In this document: piece by piece, positions 56,869 to 64,000 of the stretch
Numbering within the stretch: the first letter of the stretch is position 1
Layout of the letters: the number at the start of each line of letters is the position of its first letter
Assembly: GCF_004793635.1 (NCBI RefSeq)
Contig: NZ_SRXV01000003.1
Span: 434,001 to 498,000, forward strand
Length of the DNA: 64,000 nt
Reading direction: 5' to 3'
Source: Marinicauda pacifica
GTDB lineage: Bacteria; Pseudomonadota; Alphaproteobacteria; Caulobacterales; Maricaulaceae
Notes under the pieces: model-generated
What the model was told of the DNA's origin: nothing
The model's database searches: none
What the model saw: only the letters and a program-made list of their open reading frames with translations
Program-made: the position numbers and the translations under genes

Positions 56869-56961
56869 TACAATCCGGGCCGCCGCCACTCGACGCTAGG
56901 CTATCTCAGCCCCATCAAGTACGAAAGGAGAGCCATGGAAGCTCAAAATGCTGTCCACTGA
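56869..56961 (+). pseudogene. C-terminal remnant of an IS3-family transposase gene
   Basis: The last 30 codons read YNPGRRHSTLGYLSPIKYER and on to a TGA at 56959-56961. The YNxxRRHSTLGYLSPxxYE ending is diagnostic for IS3-family OrfB. The rest of the gene is absent. It lies 36 bp after the istB scar, showing successive insertions and deletions. Confidence 0.85.
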
Positions 56962-56993
56962 ACCGGCAGCAGCTCAATTTTGAAATCTCAATA

Positions 56994-58640
56994 TTAAGCG
57001 TGCGATAGGTGCGTCGGTTGGACATGGATCACCGAACCTTGGCCCATCATCACAATTAATCCGCGCTCGGCACCGGTCGTATCGATATTGGCTTGAACCT
57101 GGGCGCGGTAGTGATCGATGGTTTGAGCATCAGCAGCTACATCGCTTTTCCAGTCAACGACAGCCTGAGGCTGACCCTCCTTCGTCAGCGTCAAAGCATC
57201 TGCGACGCTGGCCGTTACGCTCTCTTTCCCGTCAACGGTGCGGGCGGTGTAGACCGGAAACTCCGCCAAGAGCTCTGGCCGAAGGGCTTTGATCTCCGGC
57301 AGCGACAAAGTTCGGAGAACGCAGCTCGCGAGTTCCTCGGCAGATAAGCCAGTCGATGGGTCGGCGACTGGGGAATGGCCGGCCGCGTGGATTAGTTCGG
57401 CTGCCCGTTCGGTGAGACTCGCTTCCGCCTCGTCGATTTCGCCGGTCAGTATCTCTTCCATGAGCTTGTGCAGAATGAGCCCGCGCTCACGCCCCCCTGA
57501 ACCGGGGCCGGGGCTTCCAATTCGTCTAGCTGCTCGTCGGACGATCCTGCCCAGATGCTCGGCTCTTCCTCCTGCAGGACCATCTCGGCGGTACTCTCAT
57601 CGCGGCTGGGCGCAAGCTAGGTCAGGTGAGTCTGCCGAGCAGCAATCGCTTCGGCTTCTGCGGCGAAAGCCGTGCGAGTTTGGAGATTTTCACCTCCAGT
57701 GTCTGGCGTCGCGATGTCGTCAGGCAGATGGGAGATATCCAGGTTGGGTAGCGCAGCGAGCGACAGATCAACGAGGCTAATCCAAGCGGACTTCGACGGC
57801 TTGGCATCGAGGCGAGGCAGGACGAGAAGTTCGCGAGCGCGCGTGGCGGCGACATACCAGAGCCGGACGCGCTCGTGATCCAGTTCGTCAATCTCCGCTT
57901 TACGGGCGGTCTCATAACCGTCAGGGGCGACGCCGAAGATCTTGCAATAGAAGGTATCGGTCTTGCGGCCGACAATCGCATTGTCCGGTCCCAAAGCACC
58001 GGTCATCGTATTCACGGGTATAACGATCGGCCATTCGAGCCCCTTGGCTGCATGCATCGTATAAAGTGCAACAGCTTCCTCCTGTGCATCGGGACGGCCT
58101 CCAACTGCGCGTTCCTCCTGGTTCCAGGCAGCAGTCATTGTTTCGGCGAAGATGCGAAGGCCACGCACCGCGTACCCTATCGACAGGCTGAGATATAGAT
58201 CGACATTGACGAGCGAGCGCTCGGCCTGACCATGACGCTGGAGCAGGAGTGGGCGGACGCGCAGCACATCTACCGCTTGGGAGAGTAATTCATGCGGCGT
58301 TGTGCTGTTACTTTTACGATAAAGCGACTGCAATTTATCCAAGGTCTCGCGCACGAGGGGATTTGCGATGGTGGCGGGGTCAGCACCTAGGTCGAGACGT
58401 GGAATTCGTGTGGACTCCTCGTCGGAGTGCGGAAGCTGCCACACGACGTCAGCCAGTTCCTCCTCGGTGACACCAATGAGGGGGCCGCGCAGCAGCGCGC
58501 CGAGTGCCAGCGTGTCGCGGCGATCAGCGAGAACACGGGTCAGCGCGATCAGGTCCTGCACTTCTTGCTGACGGAAAAAGCCTTTGCCCGCCTGCGTGGC
58601 AACCGGAATACCCGGTCGCTCCAGCGCTTCCTCATAACCA
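56994..58640 (-). pseudogene. Broken AddA-like helicase-nuclease gene, C-terminal part
   Basis: Minus-strand reading gives helicase motifs (EERPGIPVATQAGKGFFRQQEV-like start near 58640, TMHAAKGLEWPIVIP, RVRLWYVAATRARELLVL) followed by a PD-(D/E)XK nuclease domain (AVVDWKSDV, YRAQVQANI). The gene is disrupted three times: truncated at its 5' side near 58640, a TAG stop at 57617-57619 in an otherwise continuing frame, and a frameshift at a C6 run (57492-57497) where one base change would join QGG to RERGLILHKLMEE. It resembles UvrD-fold repair or defence nucleases; it is not functional as read. Confidence 0.8.
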
Positions 58641-58866
58641 GGTTATGCGCTGTGATTGGCGCTCAGACGAGTAGGTAACGGGGCTGTAGGAGCTCAGGTC
58701 AGGGCACATACGTGCCGCCTTGGCAGCAGCCCGAAGTATGGCGAATTTTCGCAGATAGGGGTTGGATGCGCTTGCCTTGTATACGTCTGATTTGGCGCAG
58801 GAGGGGACCAAGAAGTCATCGGTCCGGACCAAGGGGCTGGGTCACTCCCGGCGTCATGACTTCTGA

Positions 58867-59946
58867 TTAGACCGCGCTGCCGCCCTTGTTCTGCCGCCGA
58901 AAGGCTTTCGGACCCTGTCCCGTCCAGCGCTTGAAAGCCCGGGAGAAGGCGGCGGGATCTGAGAAGCCGACCAGATAGGCCGTCTCGTTCACCGAGACTT
59001 TTCCGCCCCGCAGATAGTCGCTCGCCAACCGCTGCCGCAGATCGCCGAGCACCTGGCGAAAACTCGTGTCCTCGCGCTGCAGCCGCCGGAATAGGGTCTG
59101 ACGGCTGATTCCCAGCTGCGCGGCGATCCGATCGGCGCCAGCCTCGCCTTCGTGCAGAATTGGCAGCAGGGCCGCCTCGACCTGCCCACGCACCGTTTTC
59201 GATGCCTCCAGTTCGGCGAGCAGGATATCGGCTTTCGCGGCCAGTACACCGAAGGCGTAGTGCGGATATTGCGCCACGCGCCAGCCGAGTATCTCCGGAT
59301 GGAGGGTCATTGCGTTGCAGCTCGCATTGAAGTGAACCGGGCAGCGGAAAATGCGGTCGTACTCGCTGCGATAGGAGGGCGGCGCGTAGGCCAGATGCAC
59401 GGCCAGCACGTGCGGCTGTTCCAGGAAGCGTCGCGGGCCACAGACCAGTCGCGCGAACGCGCTTTCCGTCAGGGCGGGAACGATTCCTAAGGGCATCGGG
59501 CGCTCGACCATGCGCAATTCGCCGCCGCGCCGGACCAGATCGTAGCGCGGCCCGCTTGCCGGGGCGTCGATCTCCATGGCGAGGCCGCCATAGCGCTGCA
59601 TCTGGACAAAGGCCTCTCCCATCGTCGCGGAGGCTTCCATGATCAGACCGACGATCGACACTTCGGCCATCCCCACCGCCTCGGCCCAGCGCAGCACAAG
59701 CGCCGGATCGCCCGTTACCTGCCTAGCTGCGTCGATCAGCACGAGATAGCGGCCCAGATCCACGCGTCCGTCGATATCGGCGAGACGCGTTTCGTCGAGC
59801 TCCGCCCGGGCGAGAAGGTCCGTGTGCTGGGCGCCACGACCGGTGGCGAAATCGACCAGCGAAGCGGCGAGGCCCGCCGCAACCGTCGCGCCGGCCGGCG
59901 GCGGTGCGACGTTACGTTCGATCATGTTTTCCGACTGCCGTGTCAT
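58867..59946 (-). CDS. AraC-family transcriptional regulator
   Basis: A 359-aa regulator with an N-terminal arabinose-binding-like domain (about residues 25-215) and a C-terminal double HTH (DRIAAQLGISRQTLFRRLQ and VNETAYLVGFSDPAAFSRAFKRW). The domain order is that of the OruR/ArgR-type subgroup often found beside catabolic oxygenases. A second ATG seven codons in is an alternative start. It is divergent from the DUF2306-like membrane gene with 63 bp between and returns to the high G+C of the core. Its target might be that gene or the monooxygenase at 62920. Confidence 0.88.
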   Translation of the reverse strand: MTRQSENMIERNVAPPPAGATVAAGLAASLVDFATGRGAQHTDLLARAELDETRLADIDGRVDLGRYLVLIDAARQVTGDPALVLRWAEAVGMAEVSIVGLIMEASATMGEAFVQMQRYGGLAMEIDAPASGPRYDLVRRGGELRMVERPMPLGIVPALTESAFARLVCGPRRFLEQPHVLAVHLAYAPPSYRSEYDRIFRCPVHFNASCNAMTLHPEILGWRVAQYPHYAFGVLAAKADILLAELEASKTVRGQVEAALLPILHEGEAGADRIAAQLGISRQTLFRRLQREDTSFRQVLGDLRQRLASDYLRGGKVSVNETAYLVGFSDPAAFSRAFKRWTGQGPKAFRRQNKGGSAV

Positions 59947-60009
59947 GGCGCATTCCGCATCGCCATCCTAGATTTCCCGCTGTTGCGGGTGACGGGAGTT
60001 CTGCCGAAT

Positions 60010-60831
60010 ATGAATAGTATTTCGCTTGCGCGGGGGCAAGTTTTTGCAGGGCTCGGCCTAATCGCCTTGCTGGTCGTGTCGGTCGGTATTGGCGCGCCGG
60101 CGTGGGCGGACAGGCTGGAAGCGCCTGCCGACGCTCCGTTGCTCGCCAGACTGGCCGTCGATGCGCTGCTCTATCTTCACATCGGCGGCGGCGCTCTCGG
60201 GCTGACCTCCGGAACAATCGCCATCCTGTCGCGCAAGGGCGCGCCGACCCACCGCTTGGCCGGACGGGTCTTTTTCTTGTCGATGTTCGTGTCCTACGCC
60301 ATCGGAGCCGGCGTCGCGCCGTTTCTGGAGAGCGGGCAGCGACCGAATTTCATCGCCGGCATCGTCGCCCTCTATCTGCTCCTGACCGCTTGGCGCGCCG
60401 CCAGGCGCAGCGACCTGACGGCCGGCGCAGCGGAGTACGCCGGGCTTGTCGCTGCGGCGCTGATCGTCGCGGCCGGCGTTCTTTTCTCCTACCAGGGCGC
60501 AAACCATCCCTCCGGCACGGTCGACGGCTCGCCGCCCCAGGCTTTCATCCTGTTCATGGTGGTGGGCGGCTTTGCGGTTCTGGGCGATGTTCACCTGATC
60601 CTGCGCCGGCAACTGTCCCGAACCGCCCGGATCGCGCGCCATCTCTGGCGCATGTGCACATCGCTCTTCATCGCCGCCGCCTCCTTCTTCTTCGGCCAAC
60701 AGCAATTCCTGCCGGACTTCATGATCGGCACACCGTGGCAGTACGGCCCCGTCCTCTTCCCGCTGATCGCTCTGGTGGTCTGGCAGGTCCTGATCCGGAT
60801 ACCGAAACGAAGGGCGCCCCGGCCGGCGTGA
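60010..60831 (+). CDS. Predicted multi-spanning membrane protein (DUF2306-like)
   Basis: A 273-aa membrane protein with about seven helices. HIGGGALGLTSGTIAILSRKG followed by PTHRLAGRVFFLSMFVSY resembles the His-containing helices of the DUF2306 group, where histidines may bind heme. ATG 60010 is chosen because the upstream open frame has no membrane character. It is divergent from the AraC-type regulator, which may control it. Confidence 0.7.
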   Translation: MNSISLARGQVFAGLGLIALLVVSVGIGAPAWADRLEAPADAPLLARLAVDALLYLHIGGGALGLTSGTIAILSRKGAPTHRLAGRVFFLSMFVSYAIGAGVAPFLESGQRPNFIAGIVALYLLLTAWRAARRSDLTAGAAEYAGLVAAALIVAAGVLFSYQGANHPSGTVDGSPPQAFILFMVVGGFAVLGDVHLILRRQLSRTARIARHLWRMCTSLFIAAASFFFGQQQFLPDFMIGTPWQYGPVLFPLIALVVWQVLIRIPKRRAPRPA

Positions 60832-60927
60832 TAGACCTGCGCCGGATGCCCCATCATCTCCGGGAAGTGCGACGGTGCGGACCGTTTCCGGCGCCTCTCT
60901 TGGGTTGCTGGCGCGTCGAAGAAGCGT

Positions 60928-61103
60928 TTGCCAGATGTCGACTCTTTATGGGCCCGGTTCGCCGGCGCCGCCTATCTGGTCATCGCGGCGACGGCGCTGT
61001 TGAGCGAAGTCGTGGTCCGCGGATACCTTTGGTGGGCGAAATGTGGCTGGCGTTCTGGCTGCTCGTGTTCGGCGTAACACTGGAAATGGTCAGCGCTGAG
61101 TGA
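60928..61103 (+). pseudogene. Possible degenerate small membrane-protein gene
   Basis: One frame reads SLWARFAGAAYLVIAATALL and on through EVVVRGYLWWAK, then a different frame continues MWLAFWLLVFGVTLEMVSAE to the TGA at 61101-61103. Joined, they would form a two-helix membrane protein; as written they are split by a frameshift near 61035. The upstream end is unclear. Confidence 0.3.
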
Positions 61104-61470
61104 GGCGCAGACCAAGACCTGCGCGCTGTCGGCGCAAGCTAAAGCTAACCGGGCGCGCCCGGCGCGCCCTACTCTGGCTGCTGACCTGAGCCTCGGAATG
61201 CCCTCATTCGAATTGGGAGCTCGACCTGCGGCGAGACCGATTGTCGAAAGTCCGCTCCCGGGATTCAGCAGCCGAATTTGGCGTGACCTGAGCCCGACGC
61301 CGCCCTTACTTTTTCAGGGCGCATAGGGCAGAGGAAGATTCCTTAAGCCAATGGATCGCGGCCTGAAGCCCCGAGCCTGTCGGAATGTAAGCCCTATCCA
61401 AATATATTGGATTTTGTCCAACGTTCTGTGACATCCAATGCCCGACCCGAGACATAGGTGACGCCACGTA
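61104..61470. other. Right junction of the accessory island
   Basis: About 370 bp without a gene. A G+C hairpin-like run lies at 61147-61165 and the sequence becomes A+T-rich from 61385. It carries the inverted copy of the 32-bp repeat (61396-61427) and ends at the left inverted repeat of the IS481-type element. Confidence 0.5.
61396..61427 (-). repeat. Right copy of the 32-bp island-bracketing repeat
   Basis: Reverse complement of the element at 42824-42855: ATCCAA-ATATA-TTGGATTTTGTCCAA-C-GTTCT. The flanking GTGACA at 61428-61433 would read TGTCAC going inward, similar to the TGTC-type ends of TniA-class transposons. The left copy lacks that exact extension. Confidence 0.75.
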
Positions 61471-62688
61471 CCGGACACATGGGTAACACTTTCGGCTTTT
61501 GGGCTGGAGGTGTGGATGCCGTGGAAGGAGTGTTCGGTGATGGACGAACGTCTGCGTTTTGTCGCCCGTCTGCTCGAAGGCGAGCGCATGAGCGATGTCT
61601 GCCGGTCTTTCGGGATCTCGCGCAAGACCGGCTACAAGATCTACGAGCGTTACAGGCAGGAAGGCGCTTACGGTCTGTGCGGCCGGTGCGCTATGCCAAC
61701 CAGCTGCCCGAGCCGGTCGAGCGCATGATCGTGGCCGCCAAGCGCGAGAAGCCCACTGTGGGGCGCGCGCAAGATACGCGAGCTTCTGGCGCGGCTCCTG
61801 GCGGGGATGTGCGCATCCCCGCCAGGAGCACGGTGCACGCCGTGCTCGACCGCCACGGCCTGGTCAAGCAGGCCCGCAAGCGCCGCCCCAGGGCCTAGGG
61901 CGCGCCGCTCTGCGCCGGGGCCGCCCCCAACGATCTGTGGGCCGTCGACTTCAAGGGAGAGTTCAAGCTCGCCGACAGGCGCTATTGTTATCCCCTGACG
62001 GTGAGCGATCATGCGTCGCGCTTCGTGCTGGCCTGCGAGGCCATGGAGAGCATCAAGGAGGCTAGGGTCCTGCCCGCCTTCGAACGCCTCTTCCACGAAC
62101 GCGGCCTGCTCGCCGCCATCCGGTCGGACAATGGCGTGCCCTTCGCCAGCCCCAACGGACTCTACGGGCTCTCGCGCCTGTCGGTCTGGTGGCTGCGCCT
62201 GGGCATCGCGGTCGAACGCATCAAGCCCGGTCATCCCCAGCAGAACGGCCGGCATGAACGCCTGTATCTGACGCTGAAGAAGGAGGCCACCCGCCCGGTT
62301 GGCGCCAACATGCTGCAGCAGCAAGCGCGCTTCGACGCCTTCATCGAGGAGTTCAACACCGAACACCCGCACGAAGCGCTCGACATGAAAACGCCCGTTG
62401 AGGTCTATTCTCCCTCGACCCGGCCCTATCGCGGTCTCGTGGACCTCGACTATCCCTTCCACGATCGCGACGTGCTGGTCACCGCTTGCGGGCGAATCTG
62501 CATGCAGCGAAAGAAGATCAACATCTCAACCGTGCTCGCCAGCCAGCGCCTGGGACTCAAGGAAGTCGACGAGGCAATCTGGCTCGTCAGCTTCATGCAC
62601 TACGATCTGGGATATATCGACCTGGAACAAAAAACGTTGCAAACCATCGACAACCAGTTCGGCACGAGGTTGTCACCCATGTAGCCGG
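61471..62688 (+). mobile_element. Decayed IS481-family insertion sequence
   Basis: About 1.2 kb bounded by imperfect 18-bp inverted repeats (61471-61488 and 62671-62688; 15 of 18 match, common core ACATGGGT). The right repeat overlaps the end of the transposase frame. The ends of the TGT-ACCCATGT type and the DDE transposase inside fit IS481. I could not identify a convincing target duplication. Confidence 0.8.
61516..62684 (+). pseudogene. IS481-family transposase, multiply frameshifted
   Basis: Starts MPWKECSVMDERLRFVARLL with a GGAGG upstream and an HTH (MSDVCRSFGISRKTGYKIYE). The frame shifts near 61680 (lost bases before RPVRYANQLPEPVERM), again near 61757 (an extra base before WGARKIRELL) and is restored near 61800. 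A TAG at 61896-61898 interrupts the same frame that continues APNDLWAVDFKGEF, IRSDNG and QQNGRHERLYLTLK to the TAG at 62684. The catalytic DDE residues remain, but no intact protein can be made without programmed recoding. Confidence 0.85.
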
Positions 62689-62919
62689 GCTGGACACACC
62701 AATAATGGCGCGCAGGGAAAGAAGAAGGTGAGAACTTTGTCATAAAAGCCACTCCCTTCAAAACCGTTCCTTTCGGGAGGGGCCGTTGCTGGGCGAGCCA
62801 GATTATGCTGCATCCATAATCAGCGGCACACTCGATAATGGCAACCCACACAAATTATCAACGTATGTGTTGACGATTCTCCGGCCCTCGTGGCAAACCA
62901 TGACGCGGGAGGATTTGTG
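62689..62919 (+). promoter_or_regulatory. Upstream region of the monooxygenase gene
   Basis: 231 bp between the IS end and the monooxygenase. A perfect inverted repeat GATTATG-N7-CATAATC (62801-62821) is a candidate operator, and ACACA...TGTGT half-sites flank 62850-62876. GGGAGG at 62907-62912 is the ribosome site. No promoter could be assigned with confidence. Confidence 0.5.
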
Positions 62920-64000
62920 ATGAGCGTAGACGTCGATGTGATCGTCATCGGAGCGGGCCTTGCAGGGCTTCGCGCGCTATATGGATTTCGTTGCGAGGGG
63001 CATTCGACCATCGTGCTCGAAGCGTCCGACGAGATCGGCGGAGTCTGGAATTTCAATCGGTATCCCGGCGCGCGATGCGACGTTGAGAGCTTCGATTATT
63101 CCTACCGGTTTTCCGAAGAGCTGGAGCAGGAATGGCGCTGGAGCGAGCGCTATGCGACGCAGCCCGAGATTCTGCGGTACATCAATCATGTGGCCGACCG
63201 GTTCGACCTTCGCCGCGATGTTAAGCTGAACACCCGGGTGCGACAGGCCCAGTGGGAGGAGGCGTTGTGCGCGTGGCGGATCGACGCCGAGGACGGGCGA
63301 CGCTGGATCGCCCGCCGACTGGTCATGGCCGTCGGCCAGCTCTCCACCCCCAAGGACACGGTCTATCCCGGCCAGGACGATTATCAGGGCCGCGTCATCT
63401 ACAGCGCACGCTGGCCGCGAGAGCCAGTGGACCTGGACGGCAAGCGCGTGGCGATCATCGGCACCGGCTCGTCGGGGGTGCAGATGACGCCGGTGATCGC
63501 CGAGCAAGCGGCCCATCTCGCCGTGTTCCAGCGCACCGCCAATTATTCCGTCCCCGCCGCGAACGCGCCGGTTTCCGACGAAGAAGACCGCGCGGTGAAG
63601 GCCGCCTATCGCGAACGGCGGGAAAAGGCGCGCAATTCCCCCAGCGGTCTGGGCTTCATCCCCGATCCCCGCTCGGCGACCGAGGTCGACGCCGACGAAC
63701 GCGAACGTGCGTTCGAGGCCGCCTGGAACCGGCTGGGTTTCGGCTTTTCGCTCACTTACAAAGACATACTGCTCGACGAAGACGCCAACGCCATCGCTTC
63801 GGAATTCGTATGCCGGAAAATCGCCGAGCAGGTCGAGGACCCCCGCACGCGAGACAAGCTGCTGCCCAAAGGTTTTCCGTTCGGCACGCGGCGGCCTTCG
63901 GTGGACAGCGGATATTTCAAGACCTTCAACCGGGACAATGTCCGCCTGGTCGACATTCGCGAAACGCCGATCGAGCGCTTCACCGAAACCGGCATCGAAA
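62920..64000 (+). CDS. Baeyer-Villiger-type flavin monooxygenase (partial, runs off the window)
   Basis: The first 360 residues of an FAD/NADPH enzyme that would insert oxygen beside a ketone. The FAD motif is GAGLAG (11-16), followed by EIGGVWNFNRYPGARCDVES-like (residues 38-57), typical of cyclohexanone-monooxygenase relatives, and the NADPH motif GTGSSGVQ (181-188). The family fingerprint FxGxxxHxxxWP reads Y155-Q-G157-RVI-Y161-SAR-W165-P, so the Phe and the usually invariant His are replaced by Tyr. The gene is open to the last base. The AraC-type regulator upstream may control it. Substrate unknown. Confidence 0.87.
   Translation, partial: MSVDVDVIVIGAGLAGLRALYGFRCEGHSTIVLEASDEIGGVWNFNRYPGARCDVESFDYSYRFSEELEQEWRWSERYATQPEILRYINHVADRFDLRRDVKLNTRVRQAQWEEALCAWRIDAEDGRRWIARRLVMAVGQLSTPKDTVYPGQDDYQGRVIYSARWPREPVDLDGKRVAIIGTGSSGVQMTPVIAEQAAHLAVFQRTANYSVPAANAPVSDEEDRAVKAAYRERREKARNSPSGLGFIPDPRSATEVDADERERAFEAAWNRLGFGFSLTYKDILLDEDANAIASEFVCRKIAEQVEDPRTRDKLLPKGFPFGTRRPSVDSGYFKTFNRDNVRLVDIRETPIERFTETGIE

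Noticed and set aside
58632..58832. A 66-codon minus-strand frame next to the broken helicase gene
   Set aside because: It overlaps the truncated end of the pseudogene, has no ribosome site or recognisable similarity, and its composition is not gene-like.

Overview
The window is a G+C-rich stretch of an alphaproteobacterial chromosome. Gene content and order fit a marine, prosthecate-type lineage such as Maricaulales/Hyphomonadaceae. The taxonomic call is inference from the mdh ... sucCD ... sucAB ... lpd cluster, the TonB-dependent receptor, TspO, the ffh-rpsP-rimM-trmD-rplS operon and the style of intergenic repeats. No rRNA or intact tRNA gene is visible.

Positions 1-42300 are ordinary chromosome. 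They hold, in order: two tandem paralogous lipoproteins; malate dehydrogenase (mdh) and aspartate-semialdehyde dehydrogenase (asd); a TonB receptor followed by a Tat-exported class V aminotransferase; a peroxide-defence block (ahpC and ahpD divergent from oxyR) whose oxyR overlaps dapF and a DUF4166 gene; mtaB, ftsY and yciB; arsC and a CitE-like lyase divergent from an unusual pyridoxal-kinase/DUF429 fusion; a serine hydrolase, cold-shock protein, tspO, a PhoD-like phosphatase and an MFS transporter; then the 2-oxoglutarate-to-succinate segment of the TCA cycle (sucC, sucD, a GAF protein, sucA, sucB, lpd). An acyl-CoA dehydrogenase, an unrecognised 388-aa protein and the SRP/ribosome-maturation operon on the minus strand complete this part. 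Several textbook intrinsic terminators separate the units.

Positions about 42.8-61.4 kb are an accessory island with visibly lower G+C over much of its length. A 32-bp sequence at 42824-42855 recurs in inverted orientation at 61396-61427 (27 of 32 positions identical), so the island is bracketed by what look like terminal or dispersed inverted repeats. Inside are a Gabija-type anti-phage pair (an OLD-family ATPase/TOPRIM nuclease gajA overlapping a UvrD-like helicase gajB) with a closely following DUF5677 gene. Converging on these is a complete Tn7-like transposition operon: an unknown 198-aa protein, TnsA-like nuclease, DD35E transposase TnsB/TniA, AAA+ ATPase TnsC/TniB and TniQ. Gabija therefore lies in the usual cargo position of a Tn7-like element. 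A divergent DUF6471 gene, two unrecognised genes, IS21 and IS3 scars, a broken AddA-like helicase-nuclease, an AraC-family regulator and a membrane protein fill the rest.

At 61.5-62.7 kb is a decayed IS481-family element with recognisable inverted ends. The window finishes in a Baeyer-Villiger-type flavin monooxygenase that runs off the edge. The most promising unusual items are the Tn7-like element carrying Gabija plus a third gene and no visible CRISPR or Cas partner, the long-range inverted repeat pair, the kinase-DUF429 fusion, and a promoter-driven structured leader upstream of ffh.
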